From assembly GCF_000373765.1 (NCBI RefSeq), contig NZ_KB892386.1:22056-86055 (forward strand): a DNA stretch of 64,000 nt. Reading direction: 5' to 3'. Under the pieces are notes generated by a model, which was not told where the DNA came from, searched no databases, and saw only the letters and a list, made by a program, of their open reading frames with translations. The stretch comes from Legionella shakespearei DSM 23087. Lineage in GTDB: Bacteria; Pseudomonadota; Gammaproteobacteria; Legionellales; Legionellaceae. A program made the position numbers and the translations under genes. Position 1 is the first letter of the stretch; each line of letters starts with the position of its first letter. Of this stretch, positions 34,564 through 41,745 are shown piece after piece.

Positions 34564-35829
34564 TCAGCCCTTACTATGAAACATCTTTGCAATTTCTTTG
34601 GCCGTAGATTTTATAGCAGGTACAACTACGCTGTTTCCTATTTGTTTATATGCTTGGGTGTTTGATACAGGAAAAATAAAATTTTGAGGATCATATCCTT
34701 GTAGCTGCATTGCTTCTTCTACTGACAATCTTCTTGGGCGATTCCCTTGTTGCTCAATCAATATTTCTGCGCCGTCTTTATGGTACCTTGCAGAAATTGT
34801 ACGGGTTATATCATCTTTGGAAATTGGGAATTGATGTACTTTATATCCAAAACCATTTCCTTTTGCTGCGTGATTTGCTTTATGACGTTCCAATGTATCC
34901 CAAGTTCCCGGTCCAAGGGTATAACCTTTAAGATTGCTATTTATAATTGATGATAAAGCAGGATAGTTATAACCTGCCTCTGGTTCACTCGGGATAACAA
35001 TATTTTCTTTTTTTATATCAAGTTGTGTTGGATCATATCCAACAATAAATACTCTCTCACGGTGCTGTGGAACCCATTTTGCTCCATCAATGATTTTCCA
35101 GTTTATTACATAGCCCAGAACGTCTTCTAGAGTTTGACGGATTATCTCAAATGTCTCACCTTTGTCGTGAGAAATTAGGTTTTTTACATTCTCTAGCATG
35201 AAAGCTTTGGGGCGTTTAATACGAAGAATTTCTTTTATCTCAAAAAATAAAGTGCCTTGAGTTTCATCATCAAACCCATGCTTTCGTCCAAGCGAGTTTT
35301 TTTTCGAAACACCTGCTAGTGAAAAAGGTTGACAAGGAAAACCTGCGCAAAGCACATCGTGATCAGGAATTTTCTCTTTGTTGATATTACGGATATCACC
35401 ATAGGGAGTTTCACCATAATTGGCTTCATAAGTTTTTTTTGCATATTTATCCCATTCACTAGAGAAAACACATTTTCCTCCAGCACTTTGAAAAGCTTGT
35501 CGGAAACCTCCTATTCCTGCAAAAAGATCAATAAAAGTGAAATTCCATGATTTTGGAGGTGGGTAAGGAAAATCATCCCAAGATAATTGTAGCAATGGCT
35601 GATATATCTCGTAAGCATCTGCAATCAGGTGTTTATCATTAATTTCATCTGGCTTTATGCTTTTAGGAAGAAGTTTAGAAAGGACATGTCTTGCATGGTT
35701 GGCTGTAAAAAAAGGTGGCAGTGTTCTTGGAAATTGCAACCAATGGGTCAATGCAGCTCGCATTTCACTGTTCTCAGCGCTCATTTCCAAAGTTGGGAGA
35801 CATGCCTCTATTGCTAAATTATATTTCAT
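34564..35829 (-). CDS. DNA cytosine-5 methyltransferase, Dcm-like
   Basis: The product has 421 residues. After an N-terminal helical extension of about 95 residues, similar in place to that of Dcm, the m5C motifs appear in order: motif I FIDLFAGIGGF (99-109), motif IV GFPCQPFSLAG with catalytic Cys166, motif VI ENVKNL (213-218), motif VIII QHRERVFIVGY and motif X GNSVVVP. The target recognition domain lies about 285-375 and includes ARYHKDGAEIL. It would modify cytosine to protect host DNA. Together with a Vsr gene and an EcoRII-N-like gene, a CCWGG-like target is plausible but not proven. Confidence 0.95.
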   Translation of the reverse strand: MKYNLAIEACLPTLEMSAENSEMRAALTHWLQFPRTLPPFFTANHARHVLSKLLPKSIKPDEINDKHLIADAYEIYQPLLQLSWDDFPYPPPKSWNFTFIDLFAGIGGFRQAFQSAGGKCVFSSEWDKYAKKTYEANYGETPYGDIRNINKEKIPDHDVLCAGFPCQPFSLAGVSKKNSLGRKHGFDDETQGTLFFEIKEILRIKRPKAFMLENVKNLISHDKGETFEIIRQTLEDVLGYVINWKIIDGAKWVPQHRERVFIVGYDPTQLDIKKENIVIPSEPEAGYNYPALSSIINSNLKGYTLGPGTWDTLERHKANHAAKGNGFGYKVHQFPISKDDITRTISARYHKDGAEILIEQQGNRPRRLSVEEAMQLQGYDPQNFIFPVSNTQAYKQIGNSVVVPAIKSTAKEIAKMFHSKG

Positions 35830-35831
35830 TT

Positions 35832-36038
35832 TTATTCCCTTTGTTTTTTTGCAGAGGACACTACTAAATCAGCACTTCCCGCTTCGACCCAAGCATCAAC
35901 TTGAGAAACTTTAAACTTCCAAAGCCGTCCAATTTTATGGGCAGGCATTTTTTTTTCATTGATCCAATTATAAATAGTATCTCTTTTAACTCCGAGATAC
36001 TCACCAATTTCATCAACCGATAACCACCTATCATTCAT
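35832..36038 (-). CDS. HTH controller (AlpA/excisionase-type DNA-binding domain)
   Basis: The product has 68 residues from ATG 36038, which has AAGAG upstream; an in-frame start at 36077 lies on a poorer context. It is a single winged MerR/excisionase-type HTH (WLSVDEIGEYLGVKRDTIYNWINEKKMPAHKIGRLWKF), known as helix-turn-helix_17. It is first in the operon, 2 bp before the methyltransferase gene, the place where restriction systems carry a controller protein. A near-perfect inverted repeat at 36081-36111 just upstream is a candidate operator. Confidence 0.88.
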   Translation of the reverse strand: MNDRWLSVDEIGEYLGVKRDTIYNWINEKKMPAHKIGRLWKFKVSQVDAWVEAGSADLVVSSAKKQRE

Positions 36039-36080
36039 TGCTTTTCTCTTATGATTATTTTTGCAATATAAAAACAAGTA

Positions 36081-36111
36081 TAGCCAATGAAAACAATATT
36101 ACATTAGGCTA
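36081..36111. promoter_or_regulatory. Inverted repeat upstream of the defence operon (candidate operator)
   Basis: TAGCCAATG (36081-36089) and CATTAGGCTA (36102-36111) are inverted copies that differ by one bulged base. They lie 43-73 bp upstream of the HTH controller start. A TATACT box on the minus strand overlaps the nearer arm, so a protein bound here could gate transcription. The rest of the 238-bp gap up to 36276 is A/T-rich with no further feature seen. Confidence 0.5.
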
Positions 36112-36276
36112 AAAAGGGTTAAAACCGGTTTATGCTAATAAATTTATTTTGATTAATCAATTTACAAGCATGAATATAGTCAGAGTGTTCTAATATTGAT
36201 TTATTTTGGTGGATGGATCTGTTCTTTATCGTCTCAAAAATCATAGAACAGATCTGGTGTTATAGAATTAAAAGCG

Positions 36277-36519
36277 TTAATTACCAATCAACATGGTGAA
36301 ATAATCAAATAGATTGTGTGCCTTCGATGGCCCTAAGTACTCTTTTCCAGCCAATACTTGGCTAAGCATCAAAGGGCTGGCCTCAAGTATATGGGCTAGC
36401 CCTTTACAGTCCAGTTCACTGTACGACAGAATATAATCAATCAAATATTTCTGAGTATCTTTTTTTAATTGAAATTTAACATCAATAACGGGTTCAGCAA
36501 CTTCGATAAAACATTCCAT
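36277..36519 (-). CDS. Hypothetical small protein with HTH-like C-terminus
   Basis: An 80-residue protein preceded by a GAGGA ribosome site. I do not recognise a named family. The C-terminal half (LAHILEASPLMLSQVLAGKEYLGP) has the spacing of an XRE-type helix-turn-helix, with an alternative reading as a short helical adaptor. The N-terminal part is acidic and beta-prone. It is a single gene between the defence operon and the transporter gene, with its own 160-bp upstream gap, and might be a small regulator or a solitary antitoxin-like protein. No toxin partner is visible next to it. Confidence 0.6.
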   Translation of the reverse strand: MECFIEVAEPVIDVKFQLKKDTQKYLIDYILSYSELDCKGLAHILEASPLMLSQVLAGKEYLGPSKAHNLFDYFTMLIGN

Positions 36520-36679
36520 GTAACATCCTCGCTTTCATACTATTACGGCATAGTCCAGTTGAAAATCAGTAAACCATAGCTGTGATATCGATAAAATTAG
36601 TTTTTTTACCTGGAAAAGATCAGAGGTAATAAGCAATTCTGATTTATTTGTTGTCAATGGTTATCGTTTTATACTCCTT

Positions 36680-38161
36680 TTATACAGCCGTTATCGCCTC
36701 CGATATACTTGATTCTGTTCTTTGCTCAATAATAGGGTTGATTCTTTTGGAGATTAAGTAAAGGAAAGCAGCACCCAATAGTGCCCAGATACCAAGCTGG
36801 TTAAACACATACTGAAAATCTCCATTGGATAACAAAGGATTCGTGGATTCACCTTTGGTCATGGCATTGGAAAAGTAATGCGATAATGAGGCAGATACGC
36901 CTGATACCATCATCCAAGTGCCCATGAGCACTCCTTGTAATTGCGGTGGAGAAATTCTACCGATCATGGCGTAGCCTACTGGTCCTATCAGTAACTCTGC
37001 AATTGCTTGTGTAGTAAAATGGAGCATTACCCAATAAACACTGACATATCCATTCTTATCGGCAGAAAGGATACCGCTGGATAACATGAAGAAAGAACCT
37101 GCAAGTATCAGGAAGGCCCAGATAAATTGTGTGGTTACTGATACATTGTATCCTTTTGTCTGTAGCCGTGTTAACACTATTGATAATAATGGGGCGCCTA
37201 TAATAATTATGATGGCATTGATATTCAAAATCCATTGAGTCGCCATTTCATGGTGGAACAAATGTTTATCGACATTGCTTTTAATGAATAGGGTGACGCC
37301 CATTGGGCCAGTGAAGTAGATCATCCAGAACAGGATTGATGTTACAGTTAGGATTAGAAAAGTCATAATCTTTTGCTTATCCAAAATCGATTTTTGTTGG
37401 TAGCCAAGGTATAAAATGACAAAAAACATGATAATGCTTAGGCCTACTACAACTCCATTACTGAATTGAGCTTTATAAAAACAAAGCAGGGTAAATGGAA
37501 TAAGAGCTAATATAATTCCCCAGCCAATAGACTTTTTGATATTCAGTGAAGCCTTACTTGTAACTTTAATTAAAGGAGTATCGCGATCATTCAAGTTCGA
37601 CCAGTACCCCCACATAAGCAAAAGTGTGATTACATTTGGAATTATGCTGGCATAGAGTAAAGTCTGATATTGATTGGAGTAATCAAAAAAGCCGCTTATG
37701 ATATAGCCAGCGCAAAAACCTACATTCATGTAGGAATAACTCAAGAAAAAGGCTTTATCTCTGTTATTATCATCCGGTGCAAAGCGTTGTGTCAGTATGC
37801 TGTTGTATGCGGTAGTGTTTAAGCCACATCCTACTAGAAATAAACTCAGTCCAAGATAAAGCAGTGACTTAACTGAAAGCGCTAAAAGTAAAATACCAAT
37901 CGTTTGTATGGTTGTGGTAATCAAAAATAAGGATCTGTTACTTAGATATCGTCCACCAACCACTCCACCAAGTAAATGCAGAACATAGTTAAATGCTAGA
38001 AATAGCCCAACAATGCTGTTTGAAAGAGCATTAGACAAACCTAATTGTTTAGTGAGAAACAAAGATAATGAGGAATATAGAATTGCATAAGAAAAGGTTG
38101 AAAAAGCCTGTATTAAATACAGAGGAATGATTCCTTTTGGCATTTTTTCTGGTGACAACAT
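36680..38161 (-). CDS. POT/PTR2-family proton-dependent oligopeptide transporter
   Basis: The product has 493 residues with about 14 hydrophobic segments. The major-facilitator POT pattern is visible: FSYAILYSSLSLFLTKQLG at the start, GGVVGGRYLSNRS after TM2, DDNNRDKAFFLSYSYMNVGF in the loop before TM5 region, and GPVGYAMIGRISPPQLQGVLMGTWMM near TM10. It imports di- and tripeptides with protons. An AGGG site precedes the start. It stands alone but lies in the same cargo patch as the putative modified-peptide operon at 40.3-41.2 kb; a link is possible but unproven. Legionella has several such transporters. Confidence 0.92.
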   Translation of the reverse strand: MLSPEKMPKGIIPLYLIQAFSTFSYAILYSSLSLFLTKQLGLSNALSNSIVGLFLAFNYVLHLLGGVVGGRYLSNRSLFLITTTIQTIGILLLALSVKSLLYLGLSLFLVGCGLNTTAYNSILTQRFAPDDNNRDKAFFLSYSYMNVGFCAGYIISGFFDYSNQYQTLLYASIIPNVITLLLMWGYWSNLNDRDTPLIKVTSKASLNIKKSIGWGIILALIPFTLLCFYKAQFSNGVVVGLSIIMFFVILYLGYQQKSILDKQKIMTFLILTVTSILFWMIYFTGPMGVTLFIKSNVDKHLFHHEMATQWILNINAIIIIIGAPLLSIVLTRLQTKGYNVSVTTQFIWAFLILAGSFFMLSSGILSADKNGYVSVYWVMLHFTTQAIAELLIGPVGYAMIGRISPPQLQGVLMGTWMMVSGVSASLSHYFSNAMTKGESTNPLLSNGDFQYVFNQLGIWALLGAAFLYLISKRINPIIEQRTESSISEAITAV

Positions 38162-38291
38162 ATTTTTTCCCTAAAACTATTTTGGAAGGTGACTCTACCA
38201 TTAAAAATGGATAAACTTAATTCCTTTCTGCAATTATCCTGATTTTAAAGGGATGATAATTGATATTTAATTGCTGTATGGGTGTTTAGGA

Positions 38292-39608
38292 ATGAACAAA
38301 ATTATTAGAGTTTCATGGGATGAAATCAGGGAACAAGTAAAGCAAGTCAACGAATCCATATATCGTGTCATAGAAGAAATTAAACCTAACCAAAAAATAC
38401 CATTCTTTGTAGCTCGTTATAAATTTGGTGAGCATTTTGGTATTAAAAATTATGCTTATCTGCCAACCAGTAGTGGCCAAATGGAAAAGATTGACAGTAA
38501 GCACACCGATAATGAGTTATTCAATCATCTTGGTTATGGCAAAAATAGTCTACCTTTGGGCTTAATACTGGATAAGTTTTGCGAGTGGCATTATTTTGGT
38601 GAAGATGATCGCATCTTTCCAGATTGTGTCCAAGGACCTGGTGCAATTTTTAATATGCAGGTTATTTTTGATGAGGATCAGACTGTAGATAACAATGTAC
38701 TGTCTGTCTCATCTGGTGCGCTTTCATCCTTTTTATTACCGAATATAGGCTGTAAAAGAAAGCATGCAAGAATTCAGAAATATTTTAATGTTGCTGTTCC
38801 AGCTCCCAAGTCTCCTTATGAACATTACTTGGTATTCAAGGAGATACTAAAGGATAAGAATACTATAGATAACTGGTATAGCGAGATTCTTTATTTTTCA
38901 GAGCAGTTTATCAATGAGGTCAAACATAATGATAAATGGCTTAAACTGAAACTTTATTTTTCAGAGTCATTAAGAAAAAAACTAACGCAAAATACCTATG
39001 ATGCCTCCTGTAACGATTTATTCCTCAGTGCCAAGAGTGTGAATCGTTTCAGACCTACACCATTCATTATGGATACAGCAAAATATATTTTTAATATTTG
39101 CATGGGCTCAGGAATTGGTGTGAAACCAGCAATTGATGAGCAATATTTTCCGGTTAGGACGATTCAGAAAATATATAATGAATGTTATGACTTAGAATAC
39201 ACAGCGACTGTAATGGTTCCATCAACTTTGAATAGCCAATCTGATAGTGTTTACTATCCCTTGCAGTGTCCTTTTGCTAAGATTAATACATTTAAAACCA
39301 ATCAAAGTAACAGCGCTTATAGTGAGCTGGAAATGCTGAAAAATGTATTGTTGGCATATCAGTCTGAGTTTACTGCTGATAATGGCTCTGCATTTGGAAG
39401 TCCGCTCTACCATGTAAGCAAACAAACGGACTTTTCTTTTTACCACTATAAATCTTCTAATAATAAGAGCATTTATGGTTCTGAGGAATTAGAGGGTACA
39501 GATAATAGATTTGCATTTTCATATTGCAGGGACAAAACACAATTTGCCAGTGATGCGAAGTTATTTAGAGGTTGCGTTAAATTAAGTAATGACAAGTTCA
39601 ATCAGTAA
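38292..39608 (+). CDS. Hypothetical protein, 438 aa, unknown family
   Basis: The start at ATG 38292 follows a TTTAGGA site; the in-frame codon at 38271 is a weaker choice. The protein is soluble, without signal peptide or membrane segment. It is rich in Tyr, Phe and Asn and has scattered cysteines (around residues 100, 150, 280, 290, 315). Local motifs such as PFFVARYKFGEHF, SSGALSSFLLPNIGCKRKH and GSGIGVKPAIDEQYFP do not fit any enzyme family I know. It is divergent from the transporter gene and followed on the same strand by a secreted protein gene. Base composition is lower in GC than the core genes, which fits cargo status. Confidence 0.75.
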   Translation: MNKIIRVSWDEIREQVKQVNESIYRVIEEIKPNQKIPFFVARYKFGEHFGIKNYAYLPTSSGQMEKIDSKHTDNELFNHLGYGKNSLPLGLILDKFCEWHYFGEDDRIFPDCVQGPGAIFNMQVIFDEDQTVDNNVLSVSSGALSSFLLPNIGCKRKHARIQKYFNVAVPAPKSPYEHYLVFKEILKDKNTIDNWYSEILYFSEQFINEVKHNDKWLKLKLYFSESLRKKLTQNTYDASCNDLFLSAKSVNRFRPTPFIMDTAKYIFNICMGSGIGVKPAIDEQYFPVRTIQKIYNECYDLEYTATVMVPSTLNSQSDSVYYPLQCPFAKINTFKTNQSNSAYSELEMLKNVLLAYQSEFTADNGSAFGSPLYHVSKQTDFSFYHYKSSNNKSIYGSEELEGTDNRFAFSYCRDKTQFASDAKLFRGCVKLSNDKFNQ

Positions 39609-39648
39609 AAGTGATAAATATGAAACACAGTAAAACATATAAACTGTG

Positions 39649-40191
39649 ATGGTAAGTGTATTATTTTCAATAGGAAATAGTTTAAGTGCACAGCCACCTA
39701 AAAAAGTCATAAGCTCATGTCATAGAGAGCGGGCGATCGACTCTACCGTCCAATTTAAAGAGCTCTATGTTCTATACGATATCAAACCAGAAGATGTAAA
39801 AAGCACTTGTTTAAATGACCCACACAGAGATTTAATTGGTGTAAAAACCGAGAAGCGTTTTTTTTATCAAGAGAATTGTAACGGTACAGAGTATTTCCTG
39901 GCAGGTAACCGAAGATTTTCTTTGGAAGAATCGATAGTCCATAGTCTTTCACCAGAGATTAAAGCTTACGGTGCAAATTATCATTCCGAGTGGTATTTAA
40001 TAACTTTCGAAAACGTCAAATACATTTGCATGGCTAGCGTGCTTGGTGATAATGGGTGGGCTGCTGCAACAACCCAATATTATCTTATCGAAAATGCATT
40101 TAATGATGACTTACCCTTGAAATCCTACTTTTACTTTTTTGATAAGAAATTCATCGATATTGTGAGGGCAAGAGGTTGGGGTAATGGTTAA
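39649..40191 (+). CDS. Hypothetical secreted protein, possibly with a disrupted signal peptide
   Basis: The product has 180 residues from ATG 39649. It begins MVSVLFSIGNSLSAQPPKK, a short hydrophobic core with an Ala-x-like cleavage site but without a positive head. A nine-codon frame just upstream (MKHSKTYKL, then TGA overlapping the ATG) would supply exactly the missing basic head if one small frameshift were undone. The mature part has four cysteines (in SSCHRE, KSTCLN, ENCNGT, KYICMA), suited to two disulfides. I recognise no family. It lies on the same strand 40 bp after the 438-residue gene, so the two may form an operon. Confidence 0.65.
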   Translation: MVSVLFSIGNSLSAQPPKKVISSCHRERAIDSTVQFKELYVLYDIKPEDVKSTCLNDPHRDLIGVKTEKRFFYQENCNGTEYFLAGNRRFSLEESIVHSLSPEIKAYGANYHSEWYLITFENVKYICMASVLGDNGWAAATTQYYLIENAFNDDLPLKSYFYFFDKKFIDIVRARGWGNG

Positions 40192-40263
40192 GATTGGTCT
40201 TATATCTTGATTCGCTATTAAAAAATAACTGCAATTTTTAATTATTAATTTCCACAGGCTATA

Positions 40264-41034
40264 TTAAATTAATTCATCAATAGTTAAATTGAGAAGTTTT
40301 AATTTCTCGTCACTCATAGTCTTTTTCTTAATAGGAGGAATATATACTGTTGTTATTGATGAAATACATGACTGTTCAAGCTTACATAAGGGAATCCACT
40401 TTATTTTAGGTGGGTAAGTCGGCAGAGTAGATGCCTCATAAAGACAAATAGAAAAATTGATTGGATAATAGCCACTTAAATATTCTTTCAGAATTGATAA
40501 ATTATCAGTTTTTTTTCCATCTACTGTACCAAAGTTGGCAACTTGCCAAAGAATTAAATGTGAATAAACATCAATGTAACGTTCAAATAATACTAGCTCT
40601 GTAGCTTCAATAGAAAAACAACCCTGATCGCCAGGGTCAATTTCAAGATCACTAAATAAACAGTCTTGCGTGGATACTGCTGGTAGAATGATGGCTTCAC
40701 CACCATCAGCCTTAATTTGCCTAACTGCATTAAGCGCTGAGTCTGCGAAAACGGTAGGATGTCCGTAAAAAACAATACATAAAATTTGAGTCTTTCGATA
40801 TTCTTCAACGATGTAATTTGTTAGTGCCTGATAAGCCTCAATACGCTTTTCGTAACTAAAATAGATAGAATCCAACGATTCAGAGTTTTTAGCTTCTCGT
40901 TGGATCCATTGTTTTAGGTTATCTTCATTGACAAGGTAAAGTACCTTATCAGCATTTTGAATAACACGTTTTGTTTCTTCGGTTAGATGGGAAATCGATT
41001 TTATTCCCGACCCTACTACTATAAGTTTATGCAT
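40264..41034 (-). CDS. Borosin-type peptide alpha-N-methyltransferase (TP_methylase fold)
   Basis: The product has 256 residues, a stand-alone tetrapyrrole-methylase-like SAM enzyme. It follows the catalytic domain of the fungal borosin enzyme OphMA closely: VVGSGIKSISHLT (7-19), ADKVLYLV (28-35), VFYGHPTVFADSAL (88-101), STQDCLFSDLEIDP (121-134), VYSHLILWQV (156-165) and VYIPPIKKK (230-238). The active-site pattern Tyr58-x2-Tyr61-x2-Arg64-x3-Tyr68 and Tyr90 matches the Tyr/Arg set that methylates backbone amides in OphMA. There is no C-terminal core peptide, so it would act in trans, as SonM does in Shewanella. The start overlaps the 61-codon upstream gene by 8 bp. Residue matches come from memory of the family. 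Confidence 0.85.
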   Translation of the reverse strand: MHKLIVVGSGIKSISHLTEETKRVIQNADKVLYLVNEDNLKQWIQREAKNSESLDSIYFSYEKRIEAYQALTNYIVEEYRKTQILCIVFYGHPTVFADSALNAVRQIKADGGEAIILPAVSTQDCLFSDLEIDPGDQGCFSIEATELVLFERYIDVYSHLILWQVANFGTVDGKKTDNLSILKEYLSGYYPINFSICLYEASTLPTYPPKIKWIPLCKLEQSCISSITTVYIPPIKKKTMSDEKLKLLNLTIDELI

Positions 41035-41212
41035 TAATTAGTTTTTGATTCTCTATGATATTGCTATGAACCTTGTAGGAATTTTGTATTGAAACTATTT
41101 TATTGGCATTAGCCTGTCTTTTTTTATTTTGATTGATATCTAAGAATAAGTCTTTGTGGCTTACCAAATACTCATTCCCAACAGCATATTCAAGTTTGTC
41201 CATTAAACTCAT
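41027..41212 (-). CDS. 61-residue peptide, candidate borosin precursor
   Basis: A short gene with a good AAGGA site 8 bp before ATG 41212. The peptide starts MSLMDKLEYAVGNEYLVSHK and ends in IIENQKLINA; its middle is Lys/Asn-rich. Its stop overlaps the methyltransferase start (AATGCATAA), so the two are coupled. In split borosin systems a small gene directly upstream of the methyltransferase encodes the substrate, and here the C-terminal stretch rich in Val, Ile, Ser and Asn (about residues 38-58) would be the natural core. It lacks the longer helical recognition domain of known bacterial precursors, so the role is inference from position. Confidence 0.6.
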   Translation of the reverse strand: MSLMDKLEYAVGNEYLVSHKDLFLDINQNKKRQANANKIVSIQNSYKVHSNIIENQKLINA

Positions 41213-41287
41213 TTTGATATTCCTTATATTGAATTTTGATAGCCATTGTACAAATAAAATTCTTATAGGTATAGCCTAAAAAAATAT

Positions 41288-41333
41288 TTGCAGTAATGTG
41301 CTCGATATGCTCTAATAAATGCTCGAAACGAGC
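41288..41333 (+). promoter_or_regulatory. Promoter and operator of the xis-int genes
   Basis: A sigma-70-like promoter reads TTGCAG (41288-41293), 17 bp, TCTAAT (41311-41316). The palindrome GCTCGAAACGAGC (41321-41333) covers the expected start point. It shares the form RCTC-N5-GAGY with two sites beside the lvrR repressor and continues with the same flank (AACGAG then C or T, then ATTTTA) seen at 24468-24481. The element repressor probably binds both places. The divergent borosin-like operon starts 109 bp away, and could share this control. Confidence 0.6.
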
Positions 41334-41367
41334 ATTTTAGTTTATGAGTTACAGGAGTTGAGAAATC

Positions 41368-41745
41368 ATGAGCAATATTCACCTAATCCCCCGATTAATT
41401 CGCTTAAGGGACGCTCCGACCTATGTAGGTATGGATCGCCATCGATTTAATAAAGATGTAAGGCCAAATCTGGTTGAGATTCCAATGGGAACTCAGGGTA
41501 TTGCTTTTGATCGACTTGATTTAGATGCCTGGGTAGACGATTATATACAGTGTAGTGGTCGTCCCGCGGAAGTTGAACGTAGGAGTTTGGAGTTATGGGA
41601 CGAAAAAGAACGCCAGGGCTGCAAAAGCGTGGCAGCGTCTGGTGTATTGATAAAAAGGTCTTCGGACGACGACTTTGCGAAAGCACTGGTACTGACAACC
41701 TCGAAGAGGCGGAAAAGTATCTCGCAAGGCGTCTCGAAGAGATAA
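41368..41745 (+). CDS. AlpA/excisionase-like DNA-binding protein
   Basis: The product has 125 residues, with AGGAG upstream of the start. Residues 8-62 form an excisionase/AlpA-type winged HTH (LIRLRDAPTYVGMDRHRFNKDVRP, then GIAFDRLDLDAWVDDYI). The last 50 residues are encoded in a 151-bp overlap with the integrase gene in another frame and are basic and low in complexity, so they may be under little constraint. It likely steers the integrase toward excision or activates transcription. Such long overlaps between a small HTH gene and integrase are known in related elements. Confidence 0.8.
   Translation: MSNIHLIPRLIRLRDAPTYVGMDRHRFNKDVRPNLVEIPMGTQGIAFDRLDLDAWVDDYIQCSGRPAEVERRSLELWDEKERQGCKSVAASGVLIKRSSDDDFAKALVLTTSKRRKSISQGVSKR

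Noticed and set aside
25317..36038. DISARM or BREX system
   Set aside because: A methyltransferase and an SNF2 motor fit DISARM, but DrmA, DrmB and DrmC are absent; none of the BREX core genes is present.
36277..36519. HigA-type antitoxin
   Set aside because: The HTH is weak and no toxin gene lies on either side; kept as hypothetical only.
40264..41034. Methyltransferase as a cobalamin/siroheme (CobA, CysG) enzyme
   Set aside because: The fold is the same, but the GHP and IDP-type motifs and the Tyr/Arg set follow borosin enzymes much better, and no tetrapyrrole genes are nearby.
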